Part shown: positions 1-12,117 of the stretch, in pieces
Layout: every line of letters starts with the position of its first letter
Position numbering within the stretch: position 1 is the stretch's first letter
Source of the DNA: Sambucus nigra
Lineage: Eukaryota; Streptophyta; Magnoliopsida; Dipsacales; Adoxaceae
DNA length: 64,000 nucleotides
Direction of reading: 5' to 3'
Assembly: GCA_949130495.1 (NCBI GenBank)
Contig: OX422218.1
Span: 45,160,823 to 45,224,822, forward strand
Position numbers and translations under genes: made by a program
Notes under the pieces: generated by a model
Database searches by the model: none
What the model saw: the letters and a program-made list of their open reading frames with translations, nothing else
What the model was told of the DNA's origin: nothing

Positions 1-1680
1 GTAGGTTTTTGCTTTGAACATACTTTTTATTCTTCACTTTCTAATGGATGATTGGTCATACTTTTTGGGCTAGAATGTTTTTTCATATATCGATCCATAA
101 CACTGAGAATGGTAAAGACACTTAACGTCTCATGTTATTTCTATCGATGGGTAAAGTCTAATTACTTCAGCTATGGGGACTTTATGCTTAGGGAAATTAC
201 TTGGTCAATTAAAAACCCAGTAATGGGAAACTTACAATCAAAATGTATGGACCATATGTCATCATTCATATAGTATTATCAGGTTTGTATATATTAAAGG
301 ACAATAAATGTCACGTACTTCCTTAGTCTTAGAATGTCGAGAACCTAAAGATCGACTAGTAGTGGTTTTAACCCTTAATATATGCACTACATATACACAC
401 TTTTGAATTCTAGTTATTTCAACTGGAGAATTAGTTATCAAATTGCATTTGTTCACTAGATCATAATCACTAATTATTAATTAAATGCTTTTTCACTCAT
501 ATAATGTTACATACGATTTATCTATATCTACTTAAATTGTTATGTATCACTTAAATGAGTCCGCAAGACAGTGATTGGATGGTTACAAGTAATTAAATAG
601 GCCATGGGAATATCCTCCAAATCCTATATCCTACATTCCTTAAGGTTTTTCGTCAATTCCTTATAAACCTATTAAATATCGTATAAGCAAATGAATTTAG
701 CCTATGTGAATCATGTTGGTCTTTGGCGATCTTAATATCTTTGCGATGAACCTTGTAGGAGGGTAGTGTGATTGGGGTCTAGTGAGAAACTGGAATGGGT
801 GAGGCACGACCCACATCAATAGACTCTTCCTCCAAGGTCTTTAAGAAGTTATAGAAGTAACACCTGGTAAAACCTTCCCTTTCTGGTAAAAATGGAGTCA
901 AGACTAGAACCACCCCAACAAGAAGATGAATTTGACAAACAATAATAGTATATTTGAGAAATAAATCTCCTGATAATGAACGATGTCAAGGTGGGAGTGA
1001 AAAACAAGCACTTGGTATTTAGAGAGAGAGAGGCAAGAGAATACTAGGTGGTATGTGTGATTTTGATAGAGTAGCGACTTAACCTGAGTTTCTGATACAT
1101 GATTTGACCTCACCCATGGTCCTATTTATAGGTGAATAGTAGGGCTCATTTGGGCAACTTGGGTGCCAAAAATAAGGAAGATCTTAGAGAAATAAGGTCT
1201 GCAATGTACCTTTTATCCCTACTAGGTTTGTAGCCGCCTGTCCCATCTGACTGACGACACCGGATGTGAACCAAAGTAAAAAAGAAAATATCCCCTAATG
1301 GAGACAAAATATCTGATTTGGTAAATATTAACTTGTTGTACAAACTTTATAAACTTGAGAGTGGCCTTGAGGACCACACTCTTTAAAATAATTTTATGAA
1401 AACGTTTGTTTCTTGTGAGAAGCCCGTTGGATACTCACCTCAATTGTGACTAAGTGTGAGATTTGTAAGGACTTTAGGGACTCGTTCGGTCTCTTTGTTA
1501 GTATTTTATTTATCTTAAAGTGATAAGAGGTTGATCTTGCTGAACAAATCTTATTCCTCAGCCACCAAGCCAAAACTCCTAAGGGATCCCAACTGGCTTT
1601 TTTGAGCCATGCCTGCTCCACTAGGATACCTATAAAAGAAAGTAAATATTAACATTTTGTTATTTTCTTAGTGATAAATC
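1..1680. other. gene-free AT-rich stretch
   Basis: No open frame here has a recognisable domain; the short frames look random. A TATA-like box read on the - strand (TATAAATAGG, around 1119-1129) is the only promoter-like signal. The segment may be the edge of an old LTR, because the degenerate tandem repeat at 1688-2290 lies just upstream of that box in the - direction, but no LTR ends or partner copy are visible. Confidence 0.4.
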
Positions 1681-1687
1681 TTAAGGA

Positions 1688-2290
1688 GGAGGCTAATCTC
1701 GGTGGACCTCCTCGCCTTGTGTCATTTATGTGGTGAGTCATTAGGGGTGATGTGACACTTTAGGTGGACCTCTTCGCTCTTCCTCAATTTCTGTGATATG
1801 TAAATTAGGTAGAAGGGGATGCTCACAATGAGTCCCCTTGCCACAGACTTTTTCTATGGCTTTAGTCTATAGATGATAGGCTGCTCATGATGGGCCCTCC
1901 TCGTCTAAGACATTTATCTGTAGCCTTATTTTTGGGACAAGGGCATGCTCGTGGCAGGCCATCTTCATCCTTATTTTACTCAATGTGACTTGGTCCTTAG
2001 GACGAGTGGCTTCTCATGGTGATCTCTCCTCGTGTTTTCTCTAATTTTATATCTAAGGTATTCTAATTAGGGGACCCTTGTGGTGATCCCCTCCTCGTCC
2101 AACTCATATCTGATTTTGACTTCAACATATTTTGGAAGGGGTCACTCATGATAATCCCCCCTCACTATTTCCATCCCTTTGTAGCTTCCCAACTTGGGAC
2201 TAGGACCCCTTACTCTAAAACTTTTATTGACAATTTTGGACGGAGACACCCCCTTTATATGAGACTTCTCGCTAGTGTATTTTCTTAATG
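1688..2290. repeat. degenerate tandem repeat, 62-70 bp period
   Basis: About eight to nine diverged units follow one another. Each holds a G-rich left part, a central CTCATGATGG-like or CTCGTGGC-like stretch, and a CCCTCCTCGTC-like right part, so each unit is roughly a dyad (GAGGGG...CCCCTC). Clear unit centres are near 1701, 1763, 1830, 1885, 1947, 2010, 2075 and 2145. There is no coding potential. It resembles U3 repeats of large gypsy LTRs, but that is inference. Confidence 0.6.
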
Positions 2291-4314
2291 GATGAGCACC
2301 CCTTTAGAAACCTATATTGTAAAATAAAAATTGGAACCATTTTGTGAGTTATCCTCTTCCAATGGCCCAAACTTGGTTCTAATATCCATGATACTTTGGG
2401 ATTCTAGTCTAATTTGGAGTCACTTCCTGGTTTTGATCAGTGATAACTGTTTGAGAAACAAACCTTTAGGATTGAGCGTTGGGCATTTATCCCTACGGGG
2501 AATTTGACGTATCATTATCCCGATGAAGGGCATATCTAAAATCCCCATGAGATATTTCTTCATCATCTTATCATACAATAAACATGCCAATTTGTTCATC
2601 AATAATCAAATGTAAGTAGAAACTAAGACTATTGTGGTCTAAGATGAAGACAACCATGCCTAAAGATAAGGGATGTAGGTATGTTGGAAATAAAAAAGGA
2701 TGAGATCCTTTTTAACCTCTGAATAAAGACGAGCACTCTCCTTTTTTCTTCTCTCTTTCCCATGGGTTATTAAACCTTACTCTTTAAGTCAAGATAGATC
2801 ATAATGTTCATGGAATGGTTGCGATTTATTAATAGAAACTTTAACCCCCACTTTCATACCAAGGGAACTATGTGTAAGACATTTAAAAATCCCTACCAAA
2901 ATATGAGAAATTTCATAAAGCCAATAACAATTAATATAAAACATTAAGAGAAAGTGTGAAATATGAAGACTCACTCAGGTTAGGCTTTGACCATGTAAAG
3001 GGGATATTGGCAAGTGACAATTCACATTATTTTGATTATCATTATTCTAATCGTCTCCCCTTAAAAAGAACAAATTATATCTCTAGTTATTGCTGGAGGA
3101 TATCATGTTGGCGATGAAGGAGATATCTTTTATTTAGTTGGCATGAGAATAGAAATTTTCCTAAAGATTTTAAATTGGTACACATTCAAGAACTCCATTA
3201 TAATTACGGGATAGATGGACCCAAATAAATGATCGATTGATCCCACGAATAATATATAATGACTATGGCTCATGTAAAAAGATGATAAGTTTATAAAGTT
3301 TGAATATCCTAAATGGATTGTGATAGAGGAATGTATATCCTCACTCTGAAGGAGGGATCATGAAAAAACATATCCTACTGAGGAGCAGGCATTTGGTCAA
3401 TTTTGTCAACATGACCTACTGAAGAGAGGAATGGAGAAAATGTGTACCTAAAGTTAAATTTGTACCTAGCAACGGTTATAGAGCATATGACGAAAAATAT
3501 TTGACGGAGTAGGGTATGATGGATCATAGGACAACGGTGATGAACATAAGACGGTGATGCCTTAATGCCTCGGGAAAATATTGATCTCAACAATTTCTCA
3601 CGAACCTTTTATGGAAATGAAAATGGCAAAAAGTGTGGAAAATTAAGGAAGAACTTAAACATATATGTTTGGTGACACCTATTCAAATCGAATGTATGAC
3701 GTATTGAATCAATTTTTATATTTCATAAAAGTACCATAATTGTATTCATTTAATGTTAATTAAAGTTTAATGGGACAAAATATACATACTTGATAGTTTT
3801 TTCCTATTAGGTTATATATTTAACGTAAGAGGTGAAAATTTATATAAATAAATTATAAGACCAAAATAAAAATAAAAAAGTAAAATGGTAAGTTTAAAGG
3901 ATAACTAAACATTAATCATAATAATAGTCATGCAGTGTTTAGTTCAAACGTGAGGGTGTGGATTATATGGTCTAAACATTATGATTAATTTCAATTAGTG
4001 CAAATTGATAACTTATTTAACTATAATTTTATAGAGAGTTTTGAGATGCCTTATTAATAAAGATATCATTATTTGCGACTTAATGTTAAGACGAGTCTAA
4101 CGTTATATTATTTCATCTACTTTAAACTGGAATTAAATTATAATATTTTAATTTGTGTCAAATGTTTTAATGAATTTTAATAAACAATAAATTTTTAAAG
4201 CATAATTAAAAATTAATACATAAGATTTGGGTATTCATATATCAGATTATCAATTTTAAGTGCGATGGTGTATTGGTCAAATTATTTATTTCATTATACA
4301 AAAGTTGTAACTAA

Positions 4315-4315
<1 letters not shown>

Positions 4316-4345
<30 letters not shown>
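4316..4345. repeat. (AC)n microsatellite
   Basis: About 14 uninterrupted AC dinucleotides. Confidence 0.95.
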
Positions 4346-4350
<5 letters not shown>

Positions 4351-5145
4351 AAAGATGGTGTGCATAACAGTTGTATATTTGGGTTTAACTGGAAGTTGTG
4401 AGAAAGAATTTGAAGTATAGTAGTTATAAAATAAAATAGTTATTACATAATTATACCCCACATCCATCTGAACATATCAACCAACGAGAACAAAAATAAT
4501 TGCATGGGGCCTAGACATTTAAGTCGTGTATATAGTGTTATTAGTATTAACAAAAAAATTCAAATAATAAAGAAAATTGGAATAACTTATCTTATATTGA
4601 GGTCGGTGTTAGACATGCATTGCTAAAATAAAAATATTGCCTAAATTACATTAAGTATAAATGGTAACTAGGGCGGTTATCGTACGAGGACCACCTCCCC
4701 CACCACAAACTCGCTAGCATATAAATTTCCTTGACCTTATCCCATACCATAAGGCTTGTTACCCTGCCCAACAGTGAAAAACCCAATGGGTCCTCCCCGA
4801 TCTTCCCATTATTCCCAAATTAAAAAAAATTAAACTCAAAAGTTTATTTTATCCGTACTACCCTTTATTTCACGACTAAAATAAAATTTAGTAGGAATTA
4901 ATTTAATGTGGTGAAAGTGATTAATTAAGGTTGTCAATAATTAAACTTATTATTATTTATGATTTTAGAGTTAGACTTTGATGGTTTGAATAAATCTAAA
5001 TTGGATTTTATTTCGGAATAAAAATAATTACATGTGGCACGTCACAATTGAAAAACATACTTATAGGATAAAAGTATTTGGGATGCTTTTGAGGGAGGTT
5101 TACCAACTCGTTTTGGTGTTTTAGACCCTTAGAAATGGTTCCGGA

Positions 5146-5146
<1 letters not shown>

Positions 5147-5200
<54 letters not shown>
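5147..5200. repeat. (TA)n microsatellite
   Basis: About 26 TA dinucleotides, bounded by GAGTG on the left and GAGTTGGG on the right. It is perfectly self-complementary and likely length-variable. Confidence 0.95.
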
Positions 5201-5202
<2 letters not shown>

Positions 5203-5789
5203 TTGGGAGGTTATTAGGCTAAGTTAATAAGGTGTTTATGCTCTTTTGGCGGTCTAATGTTTTGGCCTAATACCCAACTCAGATTAGTAAGTAAATTACC
5301 TTTATTAAGAGTTAAATAACTCCCTACCACTTTACATCCAAGATCCAAGGTAACAATTTGTTTGTTTAATTTTATTGGTTTAAATTACTTCTTTATGCAT
5401 TATATATTGTGATCCATGTAGAAATTATTTCTTTAGGTATATTGGTTATTTGAGGATGAAAATAGAATATATTTATATTGTAAGTGACATTTATGAGTAA
5501 TTAGGAAATCCATAGTTTAAGATTGTTCGATTACAAGGATTAAATGAATAGGCTCCTATTGAAATGGTTGTGTTGATTCAGATGTAGAAGACTTTTACAC
5601 ATATTATAAGGATTGAAATTACGATGTTTATAGCCCTTGTATGTAATAGCAATTTGAGAGATTTATTTATATGGAAGTACCAAATTGATATAAACAAAGA
5701 TTGTTCACTCAAATTTCTAGGATTTTAGAATAGGAATTCATTGTTAAAATACATATTTAATTACCATGGGTCAGTTAACTAATTATTAG

Positions 5790-6411
5790 AGATTCATTTG
5801 GTGGATCAAAGTTGTGCTATTAGAAAAGGATGTGAATGAAGCAAAAGGGAAAAGAATAAGGCACAAAGAGAAGTATATTTGATCCGAATTGTCAAAAGGG
5901 TGGTTATACACACTATTTACGGCTTGAAGTGTAGAAATTTTAGTATAGCAGAGGTATGGGATGTAATTCGCAAAGGGGTGAAACTAGTAGTAGGAGACGT
6001 TTAGGAGTTTCAGCATAAGGAAATCCAAATGCTTATTTATTTTATGGGACATCTGGTCATATAAAGAGAAATTTTCTAAAGTTAATGAATAAAGAATGCT
6101 TTACCTCTCATTAGAAGGATCATCAAAAAGGAATTGTCCTATGTTAGCAAGAACAGTTTTAGCTAATAGTGTTGGGACTAGGAAAGGATCATCTTCGGGT
6201 ACTACAATAAGAAGAAGAGGTATAAGATAAATAAGTGGATCGAAGGATAGAGTACGAGTGTTTGCGATGACGTTACAAGATGCTCATGCTACACCAAAAG
6301 CTATTACATGTGAACTTTCTATTGTAAATAAAGATCTATATGTTCCTATTGACCCTTGATCTATGCATTCATTTCTAGCATTACCTATTATTACATATTT
6401 GGGTAGACAAT
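5790..6411 (+). pseudogene. Tekay gag C-terminus and N-terminal part of protease
   Basis: Around 6030-6080 a broken zinc knuckle (C-F-x-x-GTSGHIKRN-like) can be read across frames. From about 6240 to 6411 one frame reads RVRVFAMTLQDAHATPKA followed by VNKDLYVPIDP*SMHSFLALP, which is the start of a gypsy aspartic protease; the catalytic D-S/T-G triplet is mutated and a stop replaces one residue. The frame then runs into the LINE target site (LGR codons) and resumes at 12102. Several frameshifts remain in the gag part. Lineage assignment rests on the pol half after the LINE. Confidence 0.7.
6395..6411. repeat. target-site duplication of the LINE, left copy
   Basis: ATATTTGGGTAGAC plus a few near-matching bases. 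The right copy is at 12102-12117, directly after the A tract. Confidence 0.9.
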
Positions 6412-6501
6412 CGTAACTTTTAAAGGAAAAACCCTGCCTCTCTCTCTCCCTCTCTCTCTCTAAGCTTCACCTCTATGCCATAAACCCTAATTAAGGTTTT
6501 C

Positions 6502-7260
6502 ATGGAAATCTCCAAGCACCTTCACGTTGAACCCAAGCCACCTGAGATTATGAATGCATGGACTAAATCCCTTGCTTCTATTGCAGCTGAAACATCCTCC
6601 CATAATCATAACCTTGACTTAAAACCACCAATAACGTTTAAAGGAGAACAAGTTATACTATTCTCTCATAAAGATATTGAATTTATTTCTAAGCCTTTTA
6701 AGCATGCCCTTGTTGGAAAGTTTTCTCATGGAAGACCATCGATGGAAGAAATTAGAAAGGTTTTTTAAACTTTCTCCCTTAAAAAAACATTCAATGTTGG
6801 CTTTATAGATCATAAATACATCATCATTCGATTGCATTCAAAAGAGGACTATTCTAGAATATGGACGAGGGACACAAGATTTGTAGGTCATTTCCTAATG
6901 AGAATCTTTAGATGGTCACCTAATTTCAGGCCTAAAATTGAAAGTAGTATTTCTCCCAAATGGATTTCATTCTCCAATATTCCTTTTCACTCCTTCTTTA
7001 AATCATCTCTTTATTATATAGCTCAGCTAATTGGTAAACGTTTCAAATTAGTTCATATACAATGGATATCAATAGACCTAGTGTGGCTTGTGTGTGTATT
7101 GAAGATGATTTAAACAAGAAGATTTCGAAAAGAGTGTAGATTAGATATGGTGAGAAAGATTATATATGGAAGTATAGGCTGAAAACTTGCCAAAGTATTG
7201 TCAACATTGTTCTAAAAAGGGGCATGATGAAGATTCTTACATGTTTTTAGATCAAAACCA
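6502..7260 (+). pseudogene. LINE ORF1: DUF4283 gag-like protein with CCHC knuckle
   Basis: Starting at ATG 6502, the frame reads an N-terminal linker, then a DUF4283-type domain (KFSHGRPSMEEIRKVF, followed after an in-frame stop at about 6766 by NVGFIDHKYIIIRLHSKEDY and WISFSNIPFHSFF). This frame ends at 7113; a shift then leads to SRPSVACVCIEDDL-like residues and, at 7185-7240, to LPKYCQHCSKKGHDEDSY, the zf-CCHC_4 knuckle that ends plant L1 ORF1 proteins. The family binds the element RNA. At least one stop and two frameshifts make it a pseudogene. The stretch 7260-8100 is the low-complexity, Asn/Lys-rich tail and linker, too decayed to follow. Confidence 0.85.
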
Positions 7261-8106
7261 TTATACAAACTCCAATAAGTATAATGATCCAAAGACAAAA
7301 GTCGTGTAGAGGAAAAAAACCAAGCCAAATAGTGAAGAAGTCTCTAAGGAAATTGAAGATAACATAATCAATGATCTTGGTGATATTCAAGAAGATAAGG
7401 AGCAAGGATCATTTAATGCAGAAGAAGAAATTAATGTCAATACTATTCACAACTCTTCCTATCCCATCCAAAATAATATACAACCATTTCCTTAAAGCCC
7501 ATCCCTAAGCCATCCTAAAACCATTCAAAACCAAATAGAACTCCTCACCAATAAACAATTCAATCAAGAAAAGTATCAATCATCCAGTAACTAAAAGAAA
7601 AATGTTGAATTTGAATAAGTGAAAGATCAAGATTTGGATTATAGTTCATCTCCTCTAACCAATTAGCTGCCCACTAATGTTCAAACAAAATTCAGGACTT
7701 TATAAACAAAGTCCATTATTATGAGAATTCTATTCAAGAGGCCTATGTAGTGGATCAAATTATGTTAACTCCAAGAGCATCTGATCTCCCAGATTGTGAA
7801 TGCGATTATGCTAAGAAGAAATGACATATGTCTAATATAAAGTAAAAATAGGAGAAATTAATGTATGGTACACTAATGTAGGAACAACTGATCATTTTTG
7901 TATCAATGTTTGAAAATAAGTGGAGTAATTTAAAGACAAATAAGGAAATAAATAAGAAGAAGAGTCAAGAACTCAATGTTCCTCAAAGTAATCCCGATCC
8001 CATTTCTTTAAGTCCATTCTCAAAATAACCTTTTGATCCTCTCTTATAAATAATAACAAGATCATCTTCAAAGGTGAACTCTCAATCTTCAATCTCCTAT
8101 TATTTA

Positions 8107-11100
8107 TGATAAATGTAATTTCTTGGAATGCTATAGGAATATTAAAATCTCCCACTAGTTGAAGAGTGAAAAAGCTTTCAGAAAAATTCAATCTACCTGT
8201 TATTGCTATTCGTGAACCTAAGACCAATAGAAATAAGTTGCAGCAGTTTCTTTTTATGTGGAAGTATGATGAAGGGGTTAGTAATCATTCCAATAAACAT
8301 TTATTCTTTTGGAGGTTTGGTATACATGTTAAGATTATCAAATATGGAGATCAAAATATCACTTTGAAAGTTAAACACCCAGGTTTTTCCTAATGATATC
8401 TTAACTAGTCTTATTTATGCTAAGTGTACAAGGAAACAGATAGTTGATCTTTTGAGGGAATTAGATCTCTTATCTTACAATCAGGAGTATCCTCATTTTT
8501 TTATTGAATATTATAATGTTATGGCTAATAAAGAAAAGAAGATTGGAGGTAACTTAATATATCATCTTGCAATGGAGGATTTTAATGATTCTATTAATTA
8601 GTGTGGCCTTTATGACTTGGGATTTAGTGGTTCCATATTTACCTGGATTAAATTTAGACTTGAAGATAGGGAAATCCAGGCTAGACTTGACAAGGATCTT
8701 TGTAATCTCATATGGAAGGATACCTTTAATAGCATAAACATTACTTACTTGGCTAAAACTTGCAGTGACCCCTCTCTACTCCTTTCAATATACTCAGCTA
8801 ATGATTCTTATCTTAAACCTTTCAAATTTCAAAAGATGTGGCTTTCCTACCTTACTTTCTTTGATACAGTTTCTAATTTATGGTCTTCATACAACCAAGC
8901 CTATACACTGAAAAACTTCTCCCTTAAAATAAAGATAGTTAAAGTAGTGCTGAAATATTGGAACAAAAACACTTTTTAAAATATTTTCCAAAATAGCTAA
9001 GATCTGGAGGATGATGTTCTTAAACGTGAGATTGAATTTGAATTGGAGAAATCAGCAGATAAAAGGATGGAGTTGCAACAGTCTAAAGTTAAGTTAGATT
9101 AAGCTTTAGCTCTGTAAGAGATATTTTAGAAATATAAATCTAATGTTAAATGGCTTAAGGAGGGTGATAGGAATACAAAGTTTTTCACTCAATTATGAAG
9201 GCAAAGGTGGTTGCTATTTTTATTCATAAGATTAGAGATGATGAAGGTAATTGGATGACCAGTAAAGATGAGATAAGGAAAACTTTCATTAGTCATTTTA
9301 ATGATAGATGGCAGGCTGCTCCTATAACAGGACAAGAGGAGACATTAGAGGTTATTCCATGATTGGTTACTTATGATATGAATTCTCACCTCACTAGAGT
9401 TCTTTAAGAAAATGAAATTATCAATGCAGTATCTAATCTTAATTTAAATAGTAGTCCAGGCCCGGATGGCTATAGTGGTATATCTTATATGAAGTGTTGG
9501 AAATTTATAAAAAAATGATCTTTGTCAAGCCATTCCGTTTTGATTTCTTAGTGCCCAAATCCATAAATGTTGGTCTAGGTCTTCTATTATCTTGATTCCT
9601 AATGTATTTAATCCATGCCTTTATTCTCATTTTAGACCAACAAGCCTCAGTAATTTAAATGTGAATGTTATCTCCAAAATTTGGAAGATAGACTCTCTTC
9701 TTACCTTCCTTTACTTATTTCTCCATCTTAAAGTGGATTTTAAAGGGGATGATTATTCAAGAAAATATCTTTCTTTCTCAAGATATTGCTAATATGCTCT
9801 ATAATAAGTGTCATGGTTTTAATGTGCTTATCAAATTGGATATGAAGAAAGCTTATAATATGGTGGATTGGTTGTTCTTAATCAAAGTCTTGAGAAGATT
9901 TGGTTTTTGTGAAGTATTAATTGACTTCATTTTGGAGAATTATTTCATTAAATTGGTTTTCTATCATTCTTAATGGAAGTGTAGCAGGTTATATAATATA
10001 TAGAAGATGATTAAATTAAAGAGATCCCGTCTCCTCATTTTGATTTGTCCTTATGGATCAGTTACCATGTAGAGGGTTACAAAACCTTATCTTATCCTAA
10101 AAATCTAGTCCATACTCTCATCCTTCAGGTTTTCCTCTTGTCACTAACCTTTATTTTATAGATAATGCAATTATTTTCATTAATGGAGGGAAAAGAATTC
10201 TAATTACTCTTATGAAGTTCTTTGAGACTTATGACAATGCATTCGATTAGCTTATTAACTTGAGGAAAAACTTATTTATCATTAATCTAAAAATGCCAAT
10301 TGCTAGACGATCCATTATTACCTAGTGTCTTGGTCTTCCCTTTAAGTCTATTCCAATCAAATACTCGGGTTGTCCTCTTTTTAAACGGAGAAGAAGAATT
10401 AGAGACAATGTTAATCTACTTATTAACATTAGATCTAAACTTAAAGGGTGGAAAGCTATATGAAAATCTTCAACTGGAATGTTAGTTCTGATCAAACATG
10501 TCTCATCCTCTATTCCCATATTTACCCTTGCCTCTTTAAATCCTCCAAAATCTATCTTTCAAAGGATCACCTGATTCTTAGTAGATTCTTTTGGGGGTGT
10601 AATGATTATGGGCGTTTTAAGAATCCCTAGGTTAGTTAGAATGAGATTTGCAAGCTTATTAATAAGGGTGGCCTGAGAGTTTGATATTTAAAGTCCATCA
10701 ATCATGTATTTAGTCTAAAAACTTTTTAGAGATTTCATATTTCAAATAGTATTGGGGCATATTTCATGAGGAACAAATATAAAAATGATTCAAGCCAAGT
10801 TAGATCCTTATGTACAAGAGAATAAATCAAGTAGGAGATTTGTTTTAAGAAAATTCCACTTTAATTGATAATGATATTATTTGGAAGCCATCCAATTATG
10901 GAGGATTTACATTGATGTCTTCTATTCAAATTTCCTCCCCTTCTCATCTTAAAAGACATATCTTTTCTAACAATTGGTTTAATTAGGCCCCACCTAATAT
11001 TTCCATATTCTCTTGAAAACTTATTTCTAATGTTGTTCCATTAGATCCTAAGATTATAAATATCTGTATCCCCACTATTTTTAGATGTCGTTGTTGTTAT

Positions 11101-12070
11101 AAGTAGGAACAATCAAGCCTTCATCTATTTATTCATGGTCCCATTGCAAAGGTAGTTTGGAAGCACTTCAATAATATTTTTTATGTGAGATCTTCTGAAT
11201 CATCCATTCCTTCAGTATTTATGTCATGCTGGCTTTCTAAATCAAACAAAGACTACTTGAAATTCTTTCTTAAAATAATTCCTATAGCAATCTTTTGGAA
11301 GATTTGGAAGGCTAGATGAAAGGAAATATTTGAAGATGTCCCTATGTCAGTTAAAGTTATTATCAAAAACACTACTGACCTAGTTTCTGAGAAGGTTGCT
11401 AATTTGAAGTTTGATAGTTACGTGGATATGAATCATCAAGATTTAATTTCTACATTCAATGTCAAAGTGACTCCTAAACAACCTATATTCTTAATCACTA
11501 GATGGCATCACCCTCCCGCTAATGCAATGAAACTCAATATTAATGGTTCAATAGAGTAAATTCAAGAGATATTAGAATAGGGATTATAATTAGAGGTCCT
11601 AAGGGAGGTATGATTCAAGTTATGCATGAGTATAGTGGCCATACATTAAGTTTAGAAGTTGAATTGAGAGCTATTCTCAAAGGTACCAAAGTTTGTTTGG
11701 GAATTGGCTTCAATTTTCTTTTAATTGAAATTGATTATTTAACATATTTAAATAAGATTCAAGGCCAATAGCTTGTTCCTTGGTATCTCAGAATATTTAT
11801 CCAGGAGATCATTATATTTAACTCTTCTCATTAAATTCTTATTGAGCATAATTGGAGAGAGAATAACACATTGCAGATGGATTGGCATCTATTGCATCTG
11901 GTTTAAAATTTTCTAATACCAATAGTCATTTCTATGAATTGCCTAAGATGATTAGGGGATTTATTAATTATGATAGGTTTGATTTTCCATGTGTAAGAAT
12001 TTTCCGATTTGTAAGGTTCCCACTACTTATAAGTCCACCAAGGAGAGACTATTTCTCCTTATTATAATAA
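8107..12070 (+). pseudogene. LINE ORF2: endonuclease - reverse transcriptase - RNase H, decayed
   Basis: It begins at ATG 8107 with MINVISWNAIGILKS, the hallmark start of the plant L1 apurinic-type endonuclease. The GFSGSIFTWIKFR stretch (about 8620-8660) is the endonuclease centre. The RT block follows: NPCLYSHFRPTSLSNLN at 9609-9660, then the IKLDMKKAYNMVDW block at 9828-9866, and a YADD-box remnant FIDNAIIFINGG around 10150-10190 in which the catalytic DD is lost. A zf-RVT-like part (10880-11200) and an RNase H domain (KLNINGS at about 11527, then GIIIRGPKGGMIQV and SLEVELRAILKG) end it. It was the enzyme copying the element by target-primed reverse transcription; many stops and shifts make it dead. 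Confidence 0.85.
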
Positions 12071-12101
12071 AATAGGGCCTTAGGCCTTTTCCCCCAAAAA
12101 A

Positions 12102-12117
12102 ATATTTGGGTAGACCA
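12102..12117. repeat. target-site duplication of the LINE, right copy
   Basis: Fourteen bases identical to 6395-6408, with one mismatch in the next two positions. The Tekay protease frame continues from here. Confidence 0.9.

Larger units (their letters stand above)
2300..5500. other. gene-free AT-rich stretch with microsatellites
   Basis: No coding homology is seen on either strand. The region is AT-rich and contains an AC microsatellite and a long TA microsatellite, listed separately. The 5' LTR of the Tekay element that follows should lie here if complete, but no sequence matching the start of its 3' LTR (TGTGACCACCCGG) was found by eye. Confidence 0.5.
6412..12101 (+). mobile_element. 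L1-type LINE (non-LTR retrotransposon), about 5.7 kb, nearly full length
   Basis: A CT-rich 5' leader (6430-6470) precedes ORF1 (from 6502) and ORF2 (from about 8107), and the element ends at AGGCCTTTTCCCCC plus a short A tract (12096-12101), as plant L1 elements do. The target-site duplication is visible: ATATTTGGGTAGAC at 6395-6408 and again at 12102-12115. ORF2 carries endonuclease, RT and a C-terminal RNase H. Several stops and frameshifts inactivate both ORFs. It inserted in the sense orientation within the protease of a Tekay element, so it is younger than that element. Confidence 0.9.

Noticed and set aside
5100..5500. 5' LTR and primer-binding site of the Tekay element
   Set aside because: No match to the start or end of the 3' LTR and no TGGTATCAGAGC-like site could be found.
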